Shown here: positions 28,998 to 40,121 of the stretch, in pieces
Layout of the letters: each line of letters opens with the position of its first letter
Position numbering within the stretch: the stretch's first letter is position 1
DNA from: a bacterium
GTDB lineage: Bacteria > Bacteroidota > Bacteroidia > Flavobacteriales_D > Sanyastnellaceae
Assembly (NCBI GenBank): GCA_029979565.1
Contig: JAPOHG010000001.1
Coordinates: 62,001 to 126,000 of the forward strand
Direction of reading: 5' to 3'
Length of the DNA: 64,000 nucleotides
Program-made: the position numbers and the translations under genes
The notes under the pieces: generated by a model
The model's input: the letters and a program-made list of their open reading frames with translations, nothing else
Told to the model about the DNA's origin: nothing
Database searches by the model: none

Positions 28998-31673
28998 CTA
29001 TTCGCTTAGGGGTGCAACACCTCCCATCATATGAAGTTCACCACTGAAACGCTCTTCCACCAAGCCCACGAGCCGAATCGTCCACACCCGAGCGGTGTAG
29101 AAGTACACCCCGTCAGCGCACATCCTTCCTTCTTTGTGCATGCCGTTCCAATTGATGCCGGGATCACTCGTCTTATACACTTCTTCCCCTAGTCGATTGT
29201 AAATGCGCACATCGACAGAGTCGATGAACTTCCAGGGGAAGGCCTGAAATGAGTCGTTTAGCTGATCGAGGTTGGGCGTAAAGACGTTGGGCACGAAGTA
29301 AAAAGGACAGTTGTCGGCGCACAAGGTATCGCTGAGGGTGCTTTCGTTGCGGCGCAGCGTTCCATCCGGTCCCGGCTGCAAGCTATCCAACGCTGTCACA
29401 GCAAAACATCCCGCGATGGTCCCGCGTTCACCGAACGCGTTCCACGTGTACATCAATTGCGCAGGATCACTGAAGATTTCAACCGGGCGCAGCGTATCAT
29501 CCAACGTTGGCGCCCAGTACAATTGATACGCCATGACGTCATCAGCACATCCAGCAATGTTGCTCCATGCCATCTCATTGTGCTCCTCGATGCAATCCGC
29601 ATCCATCGAAAAATCAGGCGCGCACGGCGGCGTATAATCGAAGGGTTTGGCACATGCCCGTTGACTCCAATTCAACAGCGGTCCTGGAAGCGCGTCTCCA
29701 TCATAATGCCCAGCGGTCTCGACACGGTAGCAATACGTTTGGTTGTTGATCAACCCTGTATCCGTATATGTCGACTCCGTGGTGGTCGCGAGCCACTCGT
29801 CGCCCGCAGCGCCTTCTTTGTAAATGGTGTAGGCATCGACCCACCATGGAAAAAATCCAGACACGGTCAACGTCAATGCATTGTCGCTCGGCTCGAGCGA
29901 CAACCACGGGGTCTCTGCCGGAGCGGACATCCCCATCTCACCGGCCACACTCACACATTCGACTCGGTACACCCAAGGACGGGTGTCGGTATCAATCCCC
30001 GCGTGAACCCAATTTGTATCCGGGTCATTCAAGTAGAAGCCCGAAGCGGTTTCATGCAACACATTCAACTCATCTGCTCCGACTGCTCCGCCCCATACCC
30101 GATAATAATAAGGTCCGGGAAACACCACCGTATCAGCATCCGTGGGGGGCGACCACCGCAACTCCACAGCTCCATTCAATTCATCCGTTGCTTGGACAGA
30201 CGCCCGGGTGATGACCGGAACATCTTTTCGAATGGTTGCACACACTTCGTTGCTAGCCATGGATTCCCCGCTGCCCGGCCATTCGGTGACCACGCGGTAA
30301 CAATACGTTGCACCAAACGAGAGCAAGTCATCATCAACGTACGCGGTCGATTCCAGCCCTTCTACCGTCCCAAGGAAGGTGAATCCGTACGTGTCAGGAA
30401 TGCCCGTCTCGCAGGCATGCGGCATCCAATCCAATGAATCCACCCGGCGGAAGATGTGGTAACGGCCTGCAGTGGATTTCCAGCTTGGGAGCTCGTTGGT
30501 GCATTGATGGGCATTCCATTCCAAGACAATGGCATTGCCAACCGCTTCGGCCGATGTCAACGCAACACCCGGTGCAACAACGCGAATTTGGAACGTCTCC
30601 AAATCCATCAACTGCACCTGTCCGCTGTTGTCTTCCGCTCGTACCACCACTTGGTATGGCGCCTCCCGCACCTCCGTGCACTCAGGAGACCACACGAATT
30701 GCCCAATTCCCGCGCCGAGGTCGGAGAAGTTGGCCGGATTTTCAACTTCGGAAAGCGGCCCGCCAATGGCATCCAAGTCCACGCTGTCTCCATCCGGATC
30801 GGAAGCGTTCACCAAGAAGGAAAGAAAGCTTCCGGCCACCACACAGGTATCGGGGATGTTGGCAATCTCAGGCGGCTGATTCGTGCACGACTCCACCGTA
30901 ATTTGCATGTCCCGCACGACTTCACCCACTTTGATCAGCACTCCATCCACATCACGCCACTCTTGGATGCGCAAGGCCACATTGTAAATCCCAGCGATTT
31001 GGGGAACCTCCCAAACCACATCGCCGTACTCGGCATCAATGGTGAAACTGTCGTCCTCCGGACTCACCTCATCCGGCGGCACGTAATCGGGAATGATGTC
31101 CGAGTCGAATCCCCTGCACGGGACGAGGTCGTACGTCAACAGGTCGCCGTCGGGATCGTGGGCACCAGGGTTGTGAATCCACGGCTGGAAAAGGCATGCA
31201 TTTTGTTGCGCAGGGTTCAAGAGCTGCACCGAATTGTTGTGCCCCGCCAGCGGATCAATGATCAAGAGCGTACTGATGGAAAACGGCACATCGACAGAAC
31301 CCGGGATGTTCAGCACACCTTGGTTCCGGTTGGGGTCCTCCACCCGAATTTCAAAAATACCAGGCCCGCCGTACGTATGGTTGCCACGGTACCGGTTGAT
31401 TTGGATGTCATCGGGCAACAGCTGAACGGTTTCCCGTTCGAGGCTATCGATGGGCTCGTCCACCTCATCACCCCAGTACAAATAGAGCCAAGGTCGATCG
31501 GCTGGCGCGCTGGTTTTGGTGTACGTGGTGATTAAGATTTCGTAGGTCAATCCCTCCACGTGGGTGTAGGTAATCTCTCCCGCACGGTTGTGCGTCGCAT
31601 GCGCTGATAATGCCCAAAAAACCAAGGGCAACAGCAACACCAATTTCCGCGCGAAAAACCGTTGAAAAACCAT
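28998..31673 (-). CDS. Secreted multi-domain FN3-like protein with gliding-motility-associated (CHU_C, T9SS type B) C-terminal domain
   Basis: Signal peptide; FN3-like repeats; C-terminus FVPNVFTPNLDQLNDSFQAFPWKFIDSVDVRIYNRLGEEVYKTSDPGINWNG...CADGVYFYTARV. Confidence 0.92.
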   Translation of the reverse strand: MVFQRFFARKLVLLLPLVFWALSAHATHNRAGEITYTHVEGLTYEILITTYTKTSAPADRPWLYLYWGDEVDEPIDSLERETVQLLPDDIQINRYRGNHTYGGPGIFEIRVEDPNRNQGVLNIPGSVDVPFSISTLLIIDPLAGHNNSVQLLNPAQQNACLFQPWIHNPGAHDPDGDLLTYDLVPCRGFDSDIIPDYVPPDEVSPEDDSFTIDAEYGDVVWEVPQIAGIYNVALRIQEWRDVDGVLIKVGEVVRDMQITVESCTNQPPEIANIPDTCVVAGSFLSFLVNASDPDGDSVDLDAIGGPLSEVENPANFSDLGAGIGQFVWSPECTEVREAPYQVVVRAEDNSGQVQLMDLETFQIRVVAPGVALTSAEAVGNAIVLEWNAHQCTNELPSWKSTAGRYHIFRRVDSLDWMPHACETGIPDTYGFTFLGTVEGLESTAYVDDDLLSFGATYCYRVVTEWPGSGESMASNEVCATIRKDVPVITRASVQATDELNGAVELRWSPPTDADTVVFPGPYYYRVWGGAVGADELNVLHETASGFYLNDPDTNWVHAGIDTDTRPWVYRVECVSVAGEMGMSAPAETPWLSLEPSDNALTLTVSGFFPWWVDAYTIYKEGAAGDEWLATTTESTYTDTGLINNQTYCYRVETAGHYDGDALPGPLLNWSQRACAKPFDYTPPCAPDFSMDADCIEEHNEMAWSNIAGCADDVMAYQLYWAPTLDDTLRPVEIFSDPAQLMYTWNAFGERGTIAGCFAVTALDSLQPGPDGTLRRNESTLSDTLCADNCPFYFVPNVFTPNLDQLNDSFQAFPWKFIDSVDVRIYNRLGEEVYKTSDPGINWNGMHKEGRMCADGVYFYTARVWTIRLVGLVEERFSGELHMMGGVAPLSE

Positions 31674-31723
31674 CTTGATGCAAGTTAGGACAAGGAAGCC
31701 AACCGTTAACTTTGGGCCCACAA

Positions 31724-32791
31724 ATGGCTTCCAAAAAAAAACCAACAACCATCGGATTCAGTTGCGGCGACCCCAACGGGATTGGCGCTGAAATCCTCCT
31801 CAAGGTGTTTCAAGACAACCGCATGTTTCGGGAAGCAACACCTGTGTTTTACGGAACGTCCAACCTGATTGAAGCCGCCGCAGAGAAAGTGGGCGAACCG
31901 GAAGTCAAATGGTCTGTGGTGGAAGGAGCCGACAAAGCGAAGGCGGACCAGATCAATGTAGTGAGCATCCAAGAAGAATCTTGGGATATCCAATGGGGGC
32001 AGGTCGATGGCGCTGCAGGCGACTTCGCAATGAACGCGCTCGAAACGGTTGTCAATGACTTGGCAAGCACGAAAGTTGACGTCTTGGTGACGCTGCCCAT
32101 TCACAAGGAAGCCATGCGCCAAGGGGCGTTCAAGCACCCTGGCCATACTGAATACCTTGCCGACTTTGCCAACGTGGATGAAGTGCTCATGCTCCTCGTT
32201 TCCGGCGACCTTCGCGTCGGCATGTGCACCGGCCACGTCGCCTTAAAGGATGTATCGGCTCTGCTCAATCCGGATTTAATCAAAGCCAAAGCGCGTTTGA
32301 TGCACGATTCCTTGATGCGCGATTTTGGAATTGCCCAACCGCGAATCGCTGTGCTCGGCCTGAATCCCCATGCCAGCGACAACGGGCTTATGGGTGATGA
32401 GGAAAAGCAGATCATTTCACCGGCTATCAAGGATCTAAGTGCTGAAGGCAAATTCGTCATGGGTCCCTACCCCGCAGACGGATTCTTCGGTGCAGGGACG
32501 CACAGGCAATTCGACGGGGTGCTCGCTATGTATCACGACCAAGGGCTTGGACCGTTCAAGGCGCTGAGCTTTGGAAACGGTGTGAACTTCACGGCCGGGT
32601 TGCCCATTGTACGAACCAGCCCCGACCACGGGACGGGTTTTGACATTGCAGGACAAGGCATCGCAAGCCCTGATTCATTGCGCGCAGCCATCTACTTATC
32701 ACGGGACATTCGGTTCAACCGGATCGAGCACCGCACACTTACGGCAAATCCCCTCGAGATTGCTCCTCCCAAGCGAAAGGAGCGCTACTAA
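31724..32791 (+). CDS. pdxA: 4-hydroxythreonine-4-phosphate dehydrogenase
   Basis: GFSCGDPNGIGAEILLK, TLPIHKEA, HPGHTEYLA, YHDQGLGPFKALSFGNGVNFTAGLPIVRTSPDHGTGFDIAG. Confidence 0.96.
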   Translation: MASKKKPTTIGFSCGDPNGIGAEILLKVFQDNRMFREATPVFYGTSNLIEAAAEKVGEPEVKWSVVEGADKAKADQINVVSIQEESWDIQWGQVDGAAGDFAMNALETVVNDLASTKVDVLVTLPIHKEAMRQGAFKHPGHTEYLADFANVDEVLMLLVSGDLRVGMCTGHVALKDVSALLNPDLIKAKARLMHDSLMRDFGIAQPRIAVLGLNPHASDNGLMGDEEKQIISPAIKDLSAEGKFVMGPYPADGFFGAGTHRQFDGVLAMYHDQGLGPFKALSFGNGVNFTAGLPIVRTSPDHGTGFDIAGQGIASPDSLRAAIYLSRDIRFNRIEHRTLTANPLEIAPPKRKERY

Positions 32792-32884
32792 ATCCGTTCC
32801 GGTCATCCGCAAAATGGCCGGCAAATCAAATTTGCTCAATCAGGTTGTTGTGACTACCTTTGCACTCCCCAAAATGAGGAGGTT

Positions 32885-33430
32885 GTGGATCACTTGGCAC
32901 CCTTTCGCATCCCGTTCGTGGGACTCAAGCCCGGTCAACACGACTTCCAAATGGAGGTGGATTCGTTGTTCTTTGAATCTTTTCCCTCTTCCGAAACCGA
33001 TCAAATCAGCGGTAAAGCAGAGGTGACCATTGACAAGCTCGGCTCGAAATTGGATTGCATTGTACGTTTCAACGGTGCTGCAGTCCTTTCCTGCGACCGC
33101 TGCCTTGGAGATGTTCAAATCCCCCTCGCATTTGACGAGCGCCTGGTTGTCCAACTCGGCGAGTCGACGAACACCGAAGAGGAGATATGGACATTGGGCC
33201 CGGAGTCCTATGAATTGGACCTCAGCCAGCCCATCTTCGAATGGATGCATTTGTATCTGCCCTCGCGCAGACTGCACGCCTCCGAAGACCAATGCGATCC
33301 TGCCATGACGGCTTATTTGAATGGAAGCGGAACAGCATCGACCGATCCGGATGGGTCATCGGACGATGGGGGAACGGATGAGAACGACGGAATTGACCCG
33401 CGTTGGAATGCATTGAAAGACTTGAAATAA
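32885..33430 (+). CDS. DUF177 (YceD-like) protein
   Basis: GTG start preceded by [29 protein letters not shown]...; lies directly upstream of rpmF as YceD usually does; [12 protein letters not shown]-terminus. Confidence 0.87.
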   Translation: MDHLAPFRIPFVGLKPGQHDFQMEVDSLFFESFPSSETDQISGKAEVTIDKLGSKLDCIVRFNGAAVLSCDRCLGDVQIPLAFDERLVVQLGESTNTEEEIWTLGPESYELDLSQPIFEWMHLYLPSRRLHASEDQCDPAMTAYLNGSGTASTDPDGSSDDGGTDENDGIDPRWNALKDLK

Positions 33431-33437
33431 TACCACC

Positions 33438-33626
33438 ATGGCACATCCCAAACGACGCCAAAGTAAGGCCCGCACGCGCAAACGCCGTGCACATGACGCA
33501 CTCACAGCACCACAGGTAGCTGCGTGTCCAACCACTGGCCAACCCCACCTTTTTCACCGCGCCCACTGGCACGAAGGAAAGCTGTACTACAAAGGCAAAG
33601 TGGTGATGGAGAAGGCGGAAGCCTAA
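33438..33626 (+). CDS. rpmF: 50S ribosomal protein L32
   Basis: [44 protein letters not shown]. Confidence 0.96.
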   Translation: MAHPKRRQSKARTRKRRAHDALTAPQVAACPTTGQPHLFHRAHWHEGKLYYKGKVVMEKAEA

Positions 33627-33673
33627 CCAAACGATTTGATGTCAGTCATGGCCGTTCGCGGCCAACACACTTG

Positions 33674-33700
33674 AAAAGGAGGCCCAGTGCCTCCTTTTTT
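33674..33700 (+). terminator. Intrinsic terminator after rpmF
   Basis: AAAAGGAGGC-CCAGT-GCCTCCTTTTTT. Confidence 0.9.
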
Positions 33701-33807
33701 CATGCCCAGTCTTCCACATTCTCACAGGAATTCCGGGAAAAAAAGCCCTTTTTCGCATGATTCCACCCGCTATCTTTGGCGGCTATTCCAATCAAAATCA
33801 ATAGCAC

Positions 33808-34791
33808 ATGCGCGCTGCCATTACTGCTGTAGCAGGCTACTTGCCCGATGACGTCTTGACCAACGCCGATTTGGAGAAGATGGTTGACACCAACGACGAG
33901 TGGATCCGTTCCCGCACGGGAATCCAAGAACGCCGAATCCTCAAAGATCCCACCAAAGCCACATCGGACATGGGTGCTGAGGCGGTCAAGGAGCTGTTGG
34001 AAAAGCGTGGCATCGATGCGACCGAAGTGGACCTGATCATCTGTGCCACCGTCACTGCCGATATGCACTTCCCGGCGACCGCCAACCTTATCGCCGACAA
34101 GGTCGGAGCGGTGAATTCGTGGGGTTATGATCTGAGCGCTGCGTGCTCGGGGTTCATTTTCGCCTTGACGACTGGAGCCCAATTCGTTGAAAGCGGTCGG
34201 TACAAAAAGGTGGTCATTGTCGGGGCCGACAAAATGAGCTCCATCATTGACTACACCGACCGCACCACGTGCATATTATTTGGCGATGCTGCTGCTGCCG
34301 TCCTGCTTGAACCCTCGGAAGAGTACGGTGTCATTGACCACAAGCTTCACGTAGACGGGACCGGTGCAAATTTTTTACGTCAAAAAGCAGGTGGTTCACT
34401 TCATCCTCCTACCCATGAGACCGTGGATGCGAAGGAACACTACATCACGCAAGATGGTCAGCCGGTATTCAAAGCGGCTGTAAAAGGCATGGCGGACGTG
34501 AGTTACGACATCATGCAACAAAACAACCTCGCCCCCGAAGATGTGGCGTGGTTGGTCCCACACCAGGCCAACCTGCGCATCATCGATGCCACCCAACGCC
34601 GCATGGGCCTGCCTGCCGAGAAGGTGATGATCAACATCCAGAAATACGGCAACACCACCGCGGCCACCATCCCCTTGTGTTTGCGCGATTGGGAACAACA
34701 ACTGAATGCCGGTGACAACATCATCCTCGCCGCCTTTGGCGGAGGTTTCACATGGGGTGCCGTGTACCTCCAATGGGCGTACAACAGCTGA
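33808..34791 (+). CDS. fabH: 3-oxoacyl-ACP synthase III
   Basis: TNADLEKMVDTNDEWIRSRTGIQERRI; DLSAACSGFIFAL; VPHQANLRIIDATQRRMGLP. Confidence 0.96.
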   Translation: MRAAITAVAGYLPDDVLTNADLEKMVDTNDEWIRSRTGIQERRILKDPTKATSDMGAEAVKELLEKRGIDATEVDLIICATVTADMHFPATANLIADKVGAVNSWGYDLSAACSGFIFALTTGAQFVESGRYKKVVIVGADKMSSIIDYTDRTTCILFGDAAAAVLLEPSEEYGVIDHKLHVDGTGANFLRQKAGGSLHPPTHETVDAKEHYITQDGQPVFKAAVKGMADVSYDIMQQNNLAPEDVAWLVPHQANLRIIDATQRRMGLPAEKVMINIQKYGNTTAATIPLCLRDWEQQLNAGDNIILAAFGGGFTWGAVYLQWAYNS

Positions 34792-34863
34792 CACAACGCT
34801 TACCCTTGCTTCAAAAGAGACCAATTAAAACTGCCTACCTTTGGCCTTTAAATTGTCATAACC

Positions 34864-35373
34864 ATGGACATTTCTGAAATTCAAGACCTGATCAAGTTCA
34901 TCGCAAAAGCCGGTGTAACTGAAGTTGAGATTGAGAAAAAGGACTTTAAGATTACCATTAAGTCCGAAATGCCGAAAAAGAAAGGTGCAGCTGCAGCAGC
35001 AGAAGCAACCATTCAAATGCCGGTTCCCGTGGCCGCCATGCCCCAGGCACCTGTAGCGGCGGTGGCTCCGGCTGCAGCACCAGCGCCCGCCGCGGCACCC
35101 GAAGCGCCAAAAGCGACCGCTGACGAAGACAGCTACATCACCGTAAAGTCACCCATGATTGGCACGTTCTACCGCCGTTCGTCGCCCGACAAAGACCCCT
35201 TTGTGGAAGTCGGGAATTCCGTCAAGAACGGAGACGTTTTGTGCGTCATCGAAGCCATGAAACTTTTCAATGAGATTGAGTCGGAGGTCACAGGAAAAAT
35301 CGTCAAGATTCTTGTCGATGACAACAGCCCTGTTGAATACGATCAGCCACTTTTCTTGGTGGATCCTTCGTAA
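34864..35373 (+). CDS. accB: Acetyl-CoA carboxylase biotin carboxyl carrier protein
   Basis: [24 protein letters not shown]; Ala/Pro-rich linker; [12 protein letters not shown] biotinylation motif. Confidence 0.96.
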   Translation: MDISEIQDLIKFIAKAGVTEVEIEKKDFKITIKSEMPKKKGAAAAAEATIQMPVPVAAMPQAPVAAVAPAAAPAPAAAPEAPKATADEDSYITVKSPMIGTFYRRSSPDKDPFVEVGNSVKNGDVLCVIEAMKLFNEIESEVTGKIVKILVDDNSPVEYDQPLFLVDPS

Positions 35374-35385
35374 ACATCCCCTGCC

Positions 35386-36720
35386 ATGTTTAAGAAAATC
35401 CTGATTGCCAACCGCGGGGAGATTGCCCTGCGTGTGATTCGTACTTGCAAGGAAATGGGCATCAAAACCGTTGCGGTTTACTCCACGGCGGATGCAGACA
35501 GCCTGCACGTTCGTTTCGCGGATGAGGCCGTATGCATCGGCCCTCCCAAGAGTGCGGAATCCTACCTCTCCATTCCCAAAATCATCGCCGCCGCGGAAAT
35601 CACCAATGCCGACGCCATTCACCCCGGCTACGGTTTCCTCTCTGAAAACGCCGAGTTTTCCCGCATTTGCGGCGAAAATCAAATCAAGTTCATCGGCGCG
35701 AGTCCAGAGATGATCGAAGCCATGGGCGACAAAGCCTCAGCCAAGGCCACCATGAAGGCCGCCGGCGTTCCAACGATTCCCGGCAACGAAGGCATCCTCG
35801 AGAGCCTGGAAGAGGCCAAGAAAATCGCGAAGAAAATTGGTTACCCGGTCATGCTCAAAGCCACTGCAGGCGGCGGAGGAAAAGGCATGCAGGTGTGCCA
35901 CGACGAAGAAGGCCTCGCCGAAGGCTGGGATTCCACCCGGCGTGAAGCAGGCGCAGCGTTTGGTAACGACGGCATGTACATGGAAAAATTCGTGGTGGAG
36001 CCCCGCCACATCGAAATCCAGGTGGCTGCAGACCAACGCGGCAAGGCGTGCCACCTTTCCGAACGCGACTGTTCCATTCAGCGGCGTCACCAAAAGTTGG
36101 TTGAAGAGACACCTTCACCCTACATGACCGATAAGTTGCGTGAAAAGATGGGGAAAGCGGCGATCAAAGCAGCCGAAGCGGTGAAGTATGAGGGCGTAGG
36201 CACCGTTGAATTTTTGGTGGATGCCAACCGTGATTTCTATTTCATGGAAATGAATACACGGATTCAGGTGGAGCACACCATCACCGAGGAAGTGGTGAAT
36301 TACGATCTCATCAAGGAACAAATCAAGTTGGCTGCGGGAGAAAACATCAGCGGAAAGAACTACTACCCGCAGATGCACGCCATCCAATGCCGCATCAATG
36401 CCGAAGATCCTGACCGGAATTTTGCGCCATGTCCTGGTCGCATCTCTGATTACCACGCCCCAGGCGGACACGGCGTTCGGTTGGACACACATGTTTACTC
36501 CGGATACCAGATCCCCCCGTTCTACGATTCGATGATTTCAAAACTCATCGTTGTCGCTCAGACGCGCGAAGAAGCCATCTTGAAAATGCAACGGGCGTTG
36601 GACGAGTACGTGATTGAGGGCATCAAAACGACCATCCCCTTCCATCAGCGCCTCATGCGCCATGACCGCTTCCGAAGCGGGGACTTCACGACGAAATTCA
36701 TGGAAGAGGAGGACATTTAA
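35386..36720 (+). CDS. accC: Acetyl-CoA carboxylase biotin carboxylase subunit
   Basis: [53 protein letters not shown]. Confidence 0.97.
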   Translation: MFKKILIANRGEIALRVIRTCKEMGIKTVAVYSTADADSLHVRFADEAVCIGPPKSAESYLSIPKIIAAAEITNADAIHPGYGFLSENAEFSRICGENQIKFIGASPEMIEAMGDKASAKATMKAAGVPTIPGNEGILESLEEAKKIAKKIGYPVMLKATAGGGGKGMQVCHDEEGLAEGWDSTRREAGAAFGNDGMYMEKFVVEPRHIEIQVAADQRGKACHLSERDCSIQRRHQKLVEETPSPYMTDKLREKMGKAAIKAAEAVKYEGVGTVEFLVDANRDFYFMEMNTRIQVEHTITEEVVNYDLIKEQIKLAAGENISGKNYYPQMHAIQCRINAEDPDRNFAPCPGRISDYHAPGGHGVRLDTHVYSGYQIPPFYDSMISKLIVVAQTREEAILKMQRALDEYVIEGIKTTIPFHQRLMRHDRFRSGDFTTKFMEEEDI

Positions 36721-36739
36721 ATGCCTTCTGTCCATCGCC

Positions 36740-36771
36740 AAAAAAGCCGGTCAATGCGATCGGCTTTTTTT
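36740..36771 (+). terminator. Intrinsic terminator of accC; overlaps 3' end of convergent rfaE2-like gene
   Basis: AAAAAAGCCG-gtcaatgcgat-CGGCTTTTTTT. Confidence 0.8.
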
Positions 36772-37230
36772 GATGATGTTGGTTGTGGAACGACCGGGCA
36801 GGAGTGGAATGACAGCCACGTGTCCTCCGCGCTTTCGCACTTCCTCCGAGCCTACGATATAGCCTTCTTCGCCTGCTTGGGCGTCGGGTGTGTAGTCGCC
36901 GCCTTTGACCAGCACATCAGGACAGACACTTGCAATCAAGCCCGCAGGCGTTTCGGCTTCGAATACAATGACAGCGTCGACTGCCTGCAAAGCCTCGAGC
37001 ACCGTTTTGCGGTCGTCCTGTTGATTGATGGGGCGCTCCGGGCCTTTGCCCAACATTCGAACGCTAACGTCTGAATTCAAGCCCACTACCAACCTGTCGC
37101 CCAAAGCCCTTGCAGCCTGCAGGTACGTGACGTGCCCGGCATGCAAAATGTCGAAGACCCCATTGGTAAAGACGATGGTCTCACCGGAAGACCGCCAGGC
37201 GTCGATTTGGGCGTGGTCTTGAGGGGTCAT
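36751..37230 (-). CDS. rfaE2: D-glycero-beta-D-manno-heptose 1-phosphate adenylyltransferase (RfaE2/HldE C-domain-like)
   Basis: [54 protein letters not shown]. Confidence 0.94.
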   Translation of the reverse strand: MTPQDHAQIDAWRSSGETIVFTNGVFDILHAGHVTYLQAARALGDRLVVGLNSDVSVRMLGKGPERPINQQDDRKTVLEALQAVDAVIVFEAETPAGLIASVCPDVLVKGGDYTPDAQAGEEGYIVGSEEVRKRGGHVAVIPLLPGRSTTNIIKKSRSH

Positions 37231-38216
37231 GCGGCTTGCTCAACGTTGGTTCGATCCTTTCTCAAGCGGTACACCAACAAATAGATGTAGGCGATGCCAC
37301 CCATGATCACAATCATGGCCGTCTGGGTGAACCAAATGATGTTGGCCACGGCCAGGCCAAGGGCTTTCCCGAATCCCAACGCCATGAATCCAGACATGAC
37401 CGCCCACTGGTACGAGCCTACCCCTCCTGGGGCCGGAATGACCATGCCAAATCCACCAGCGACCATGATGAACAGCGCCTGAAGAACCGTGATGTTTTGC
37501 ACCTCATCAAATGACTTGAAAATCACCCAAGCCATGAGGAAGTACATGAACCATATGAAAAATGTATGGGCCATGAACCGGCCTTTTTGCTTCATGAGGC
37601 GGATGCTGTTCAGCCCATTCCATACTCCAGTCAAAAACTCCGCAATCCGCTGAGCAAAGGGCAAGGCCAATAGCGCTTTGCGCTTCCACACCCCAACGCC
37701 CACAACCCCCAATGCGATAGCGCCCAAGGCGATGAGTTTGCTCAAATCCGGCAACACAGCGCCGTCCAGCAATTGGACGAATGCCGGCAAATTCCCCAGC
37801 ACGGCCGCTGCTGTCAACACCATAAGAAAAGCGAAATCAATCACGCGTTCACTGATCACCGTACCGAACAGCTCATCCACCGGTATGTCATCGGTTTGGT
37901 TCAGTGCGGCACATCTTGCCAACTCACCGCTGCGCGGAACAAATGTGTTGGCGAAATACGCGAAGGCCACAGCATGCACGCTTCGGGCCTTGCCTGCCTT
38001 GCGGCCCAGCGGTTCGAGGAGAATGCCCCATCTCAAGCCGCGGCTTACGATGGCCAAATACCCCATGACAAATGAAGCAGCAATCCCTTCCCAGCGCGCC
38101 GATCGCATGGTTTCCCAGAGGGCTTCCTTGTCATCGATGAATGAAAAAGCCCCGTAAAACAGGACCACCCCAATGCCAAGGGAAACAACGTACGTAAGGA
38201 CCTGCTTTGCCGTCAT
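37227..38216 (-). CDS. Lysylphosphatidylglycerol synthase TM-region (UPF0104/AglD-like) membrane protein
   Basis: Polytopic membrane protein; [47 protein letters not shown]. Confidence 0.88.
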   Translation of the reverse strand: MTAKQVLTYVVSLGIGVVLFYGAFSFIDDKEALWETMRSARWEGIAASFVMGYLAIVSRGLRWGILLEPLGRKAGKARSVHAVAFAYFANTFVPRSGELARCAALNQTDDIPVDELFGTVISERVIDFAFLMVLTAAAVLGNLPAFVQLLDGAVLPDLSKLIALGAIALGVVGVGVWKRKALLALPFAQRIAEFLTGVWNGLNSIRLMKQKGRFMAHTFFIWFMYFLMAWVIFKSFDEVQNITVLQALFIMVAGGFGMVIPAPGGVGSYQWAVMSGFMALGFGKALGLAVANIIWFTQTAMIVIMGGIAYIYLLVYRLRKDRTNVEQAA

Positions 38217-38225
38217 GCTCGCAAA

Positions 38226-38579
38226 TTACGAGATGAGGCGATTGGTTTCGGTATCGGGAAACACCAAGATGGGTTTATGGGTTGCCGCCTCTTCCGGGGT
38301 CATGTGGCCGTAGGCAATCACGATGATGATATCACCCACCTGTACCTTGCGCGCTGCGGGGCCGTTGAGCCCCACTTGTCCGGTCCCACGCTCTCCAACG
38401 ATGGTGTAAGTCTCAAATCGTTCGCCGTTGTTGACGTTGACGATTTGGACCTTTTCCCCCTCGTACAATCCCGCTGCATCGAGCAAGTCGGGATCCAAGG
38501 TAATGGAACCGATGTAGTTCAAATTCGCTTGCGTCACCGTCAATCGGTGCAGCTTCGATCGCATTAGGGTAACCAGCAT
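38226..38579 (-). CDS. panD: Aspartate 1-decarboxylase
   Basis: [23 protein letters not shown] (Gly-Ser processing site), [24 protein letters not shown]. Confidence 0.96.
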   Translation of the reverse strand: MLVTLMRSKLHRLTVTQANLNYIGSITLDPDLLDAAGLYEGEKVQIVNVNNGERFETYTIVGERGTGQVGLNGPAARKVQVGDIIIVIAYGHMTPEEAATHKPILVFPDTETNRLIS

Positions 38580-38639
38580 GGGCGCAAAAGTACGAATTCG
38601 CTTGCCGCGATTGGCCGTTGTGAATGGAAATGTAGTCGG

Positions 38640-40121
38640 TCAATCACTGGCCGCCACCCAACGTACTTCCACCCGACGCCGGTCGGCTTCAGTCGCCCCT
38701 TCAGGTGCCACGCCATAACCGCTCCATCGGATCTGCGATGGCGGAACGCCCGCACGCTCCAGCGACCGAACGGCAGCCTCAGCTCGTTGTTCGCTCAACA
38801 CTTGATTGCGCACCACCTCTCCTTCCGCATCGGTGAAGCCTCGCACCTCAAAACGACCGCTATGCCGATCCCACTGCAATCCCTCTAGCCAATGCGACAG
38901 CCTCATTTCGGCTTTTCCATTCAGCGCGAACTCGGCCGTGGCAAAATTCACCACACACATCGGTACATCCCCTCGCCAACGCGCTGCATCCTCATCCGAT
39001 GGTCGAGGCCAACGCTCCAACGCGTCCAACGGCAGCAGATCAAAAACAAACGCCTTCCCACCTTCAATCCGGTAGCTGCGAACCCGTCGCCAGCCGGACC
39101 AGTTTGGTTCGCCACAATCAACACGGCTGCACCGCTCGTAAACATGGCAAATCGCACCATCCGGTATCGCTCTGCCCTGCCCCATACTGACTCGAACCTC
39201 AAGCGCCGCGTCCAGGGCCAATGAACCCAAGATCAAACGGCCTCGTTCATCGGTTGAATTGCGCAGCACTAAGGCGCCTGCACGGTCACGGATTTCAAAG
39301 GAAGCCCCGTCCACGGGAGTCCTCCGAAATACCAACTCGACGGCCAATTCCTTTTCTCGATTGGCGCGCTCATCGCTGCGCTCTCCCACCCAGTAGAGAT
39401 CCACCCCTCGCCCGCCCATGCGAACCGCGGAAACGTAATACCCTTGATTCAATCCCGATTGCACTGGAACCGCTGCCAACTCGTCTCCGGGGGTGTTGAT
39501 ACCCTGTTCCAATGGCACGCAATCGGCGTAATGCTCTCGCCGATCGGAACGGTACACGTCGAATCCTCCCAACCCCAGATGACCGTTGGAAGCAAAAAGC
39601 AATGCCCCGTTGTCAAAATTCGGGAAGACTTCATCCGCGGGGGTATTCAATCCTTTCAGCGGCAAGGGTGTGGTCCATGTGCTCCCAGACCGCTGCGCCA
39701 TGAACAAATCAAAATGCCCTTCTGGCTGCCAAGCACTGAGCACCAACACGCCACGATCGGCGTCAATGGCCACGTGCTGTATTTCCCCGAGGCCTGGCCA
39801 ATCGGCCGCACTCCATGCCCTCAAGTTCATCGGTGTGCCCTCCGTAAACGCGGTCCATCCCTTCATGGGTGCCGCGGAATATTCTTGGCCTTGGGATAAA
39901 AACCAATCCCCCGCCTTGACGGTATCGGATGCTCTTGGAATGCTGCGGTAGAACAAGGACTGGCCATCCCAACCGAGCAATACCTCATCGTTGACGGAAT
40001 TCAAAGCGTCCAATGGAACGACCTGCTGGGCATGGGGACAAGCGGACAAGAGCCCGATGCCAACGGCCATTACACCGACCTTAACGTGGCAAAAAACCTT
40101 CAACCTTGCTGTGCTTTCCAT
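38640..40121 (-). CDS. OmpA family outer membrane protein with WD40/PD40-like repeats
   Basis: N-terminal signal peptide; FPNFDNGALLFASNGHLGLGGFDVYRSDR; C-terminal RFEVRGFTDAEGEVVRNQVLSEQRAEAAVRSLERAGVPPSQIRWSGYGV. Confidence 0.9.
   Translation of the reverse strand: MESTARLKVFCHVKVGVMAVGIGLLSACPHAQQVVPLDALNSVNDEVLLGWDGQSLFYRSIPRASDTVKAGDWFLSQGQEYSAAPMKGWTAFTEGTPMNLRAWSAADWPGLGEIQHVAIDADRGVLVLSAWQPEGHFDLFMAQRSGSTWTTPLPLKGLNTPADEVFPNFDNGALLFASNGHLGLGGFDVYRSDRREHYADCVPLEQGINTPGDELAAVPVQSGLNQGYYVSAVRMGGRGVDLYWVGERSDERANREKELAVELVFRRTPVDGASFEIRDRAGALVLRNSTDERGRLILGSLALDAALEVRVSMGQGRAIPDGAICHVYERCSRVDCGEPNWSGWRRVRSYRIEGGKAFVFDLLPLDALERWPRPSDEDAARWRGDVPMCVVNFATAEFALNGKAEMRLSHWLEGLQWDRHSGRFEVRGFTDAEGEVVRNQVLSEQRAEAAVRSLERAGVPPSQIRWSGYGVAPEGATEADRRRVEVRWVAASD

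Noticed and set aside
28998-31673. Repeated beta domains in the CHU_C protein as a novel repeat family
   Set aside because: Best explained as ordinary FN3-like modules in a T9SS-secreted adhesin-type protein
35000-35130. Ala/Pro-rich repetitive stretch in accB
   Set aside because: Normal flexible linker preceding the biotinyl domain of BCCP
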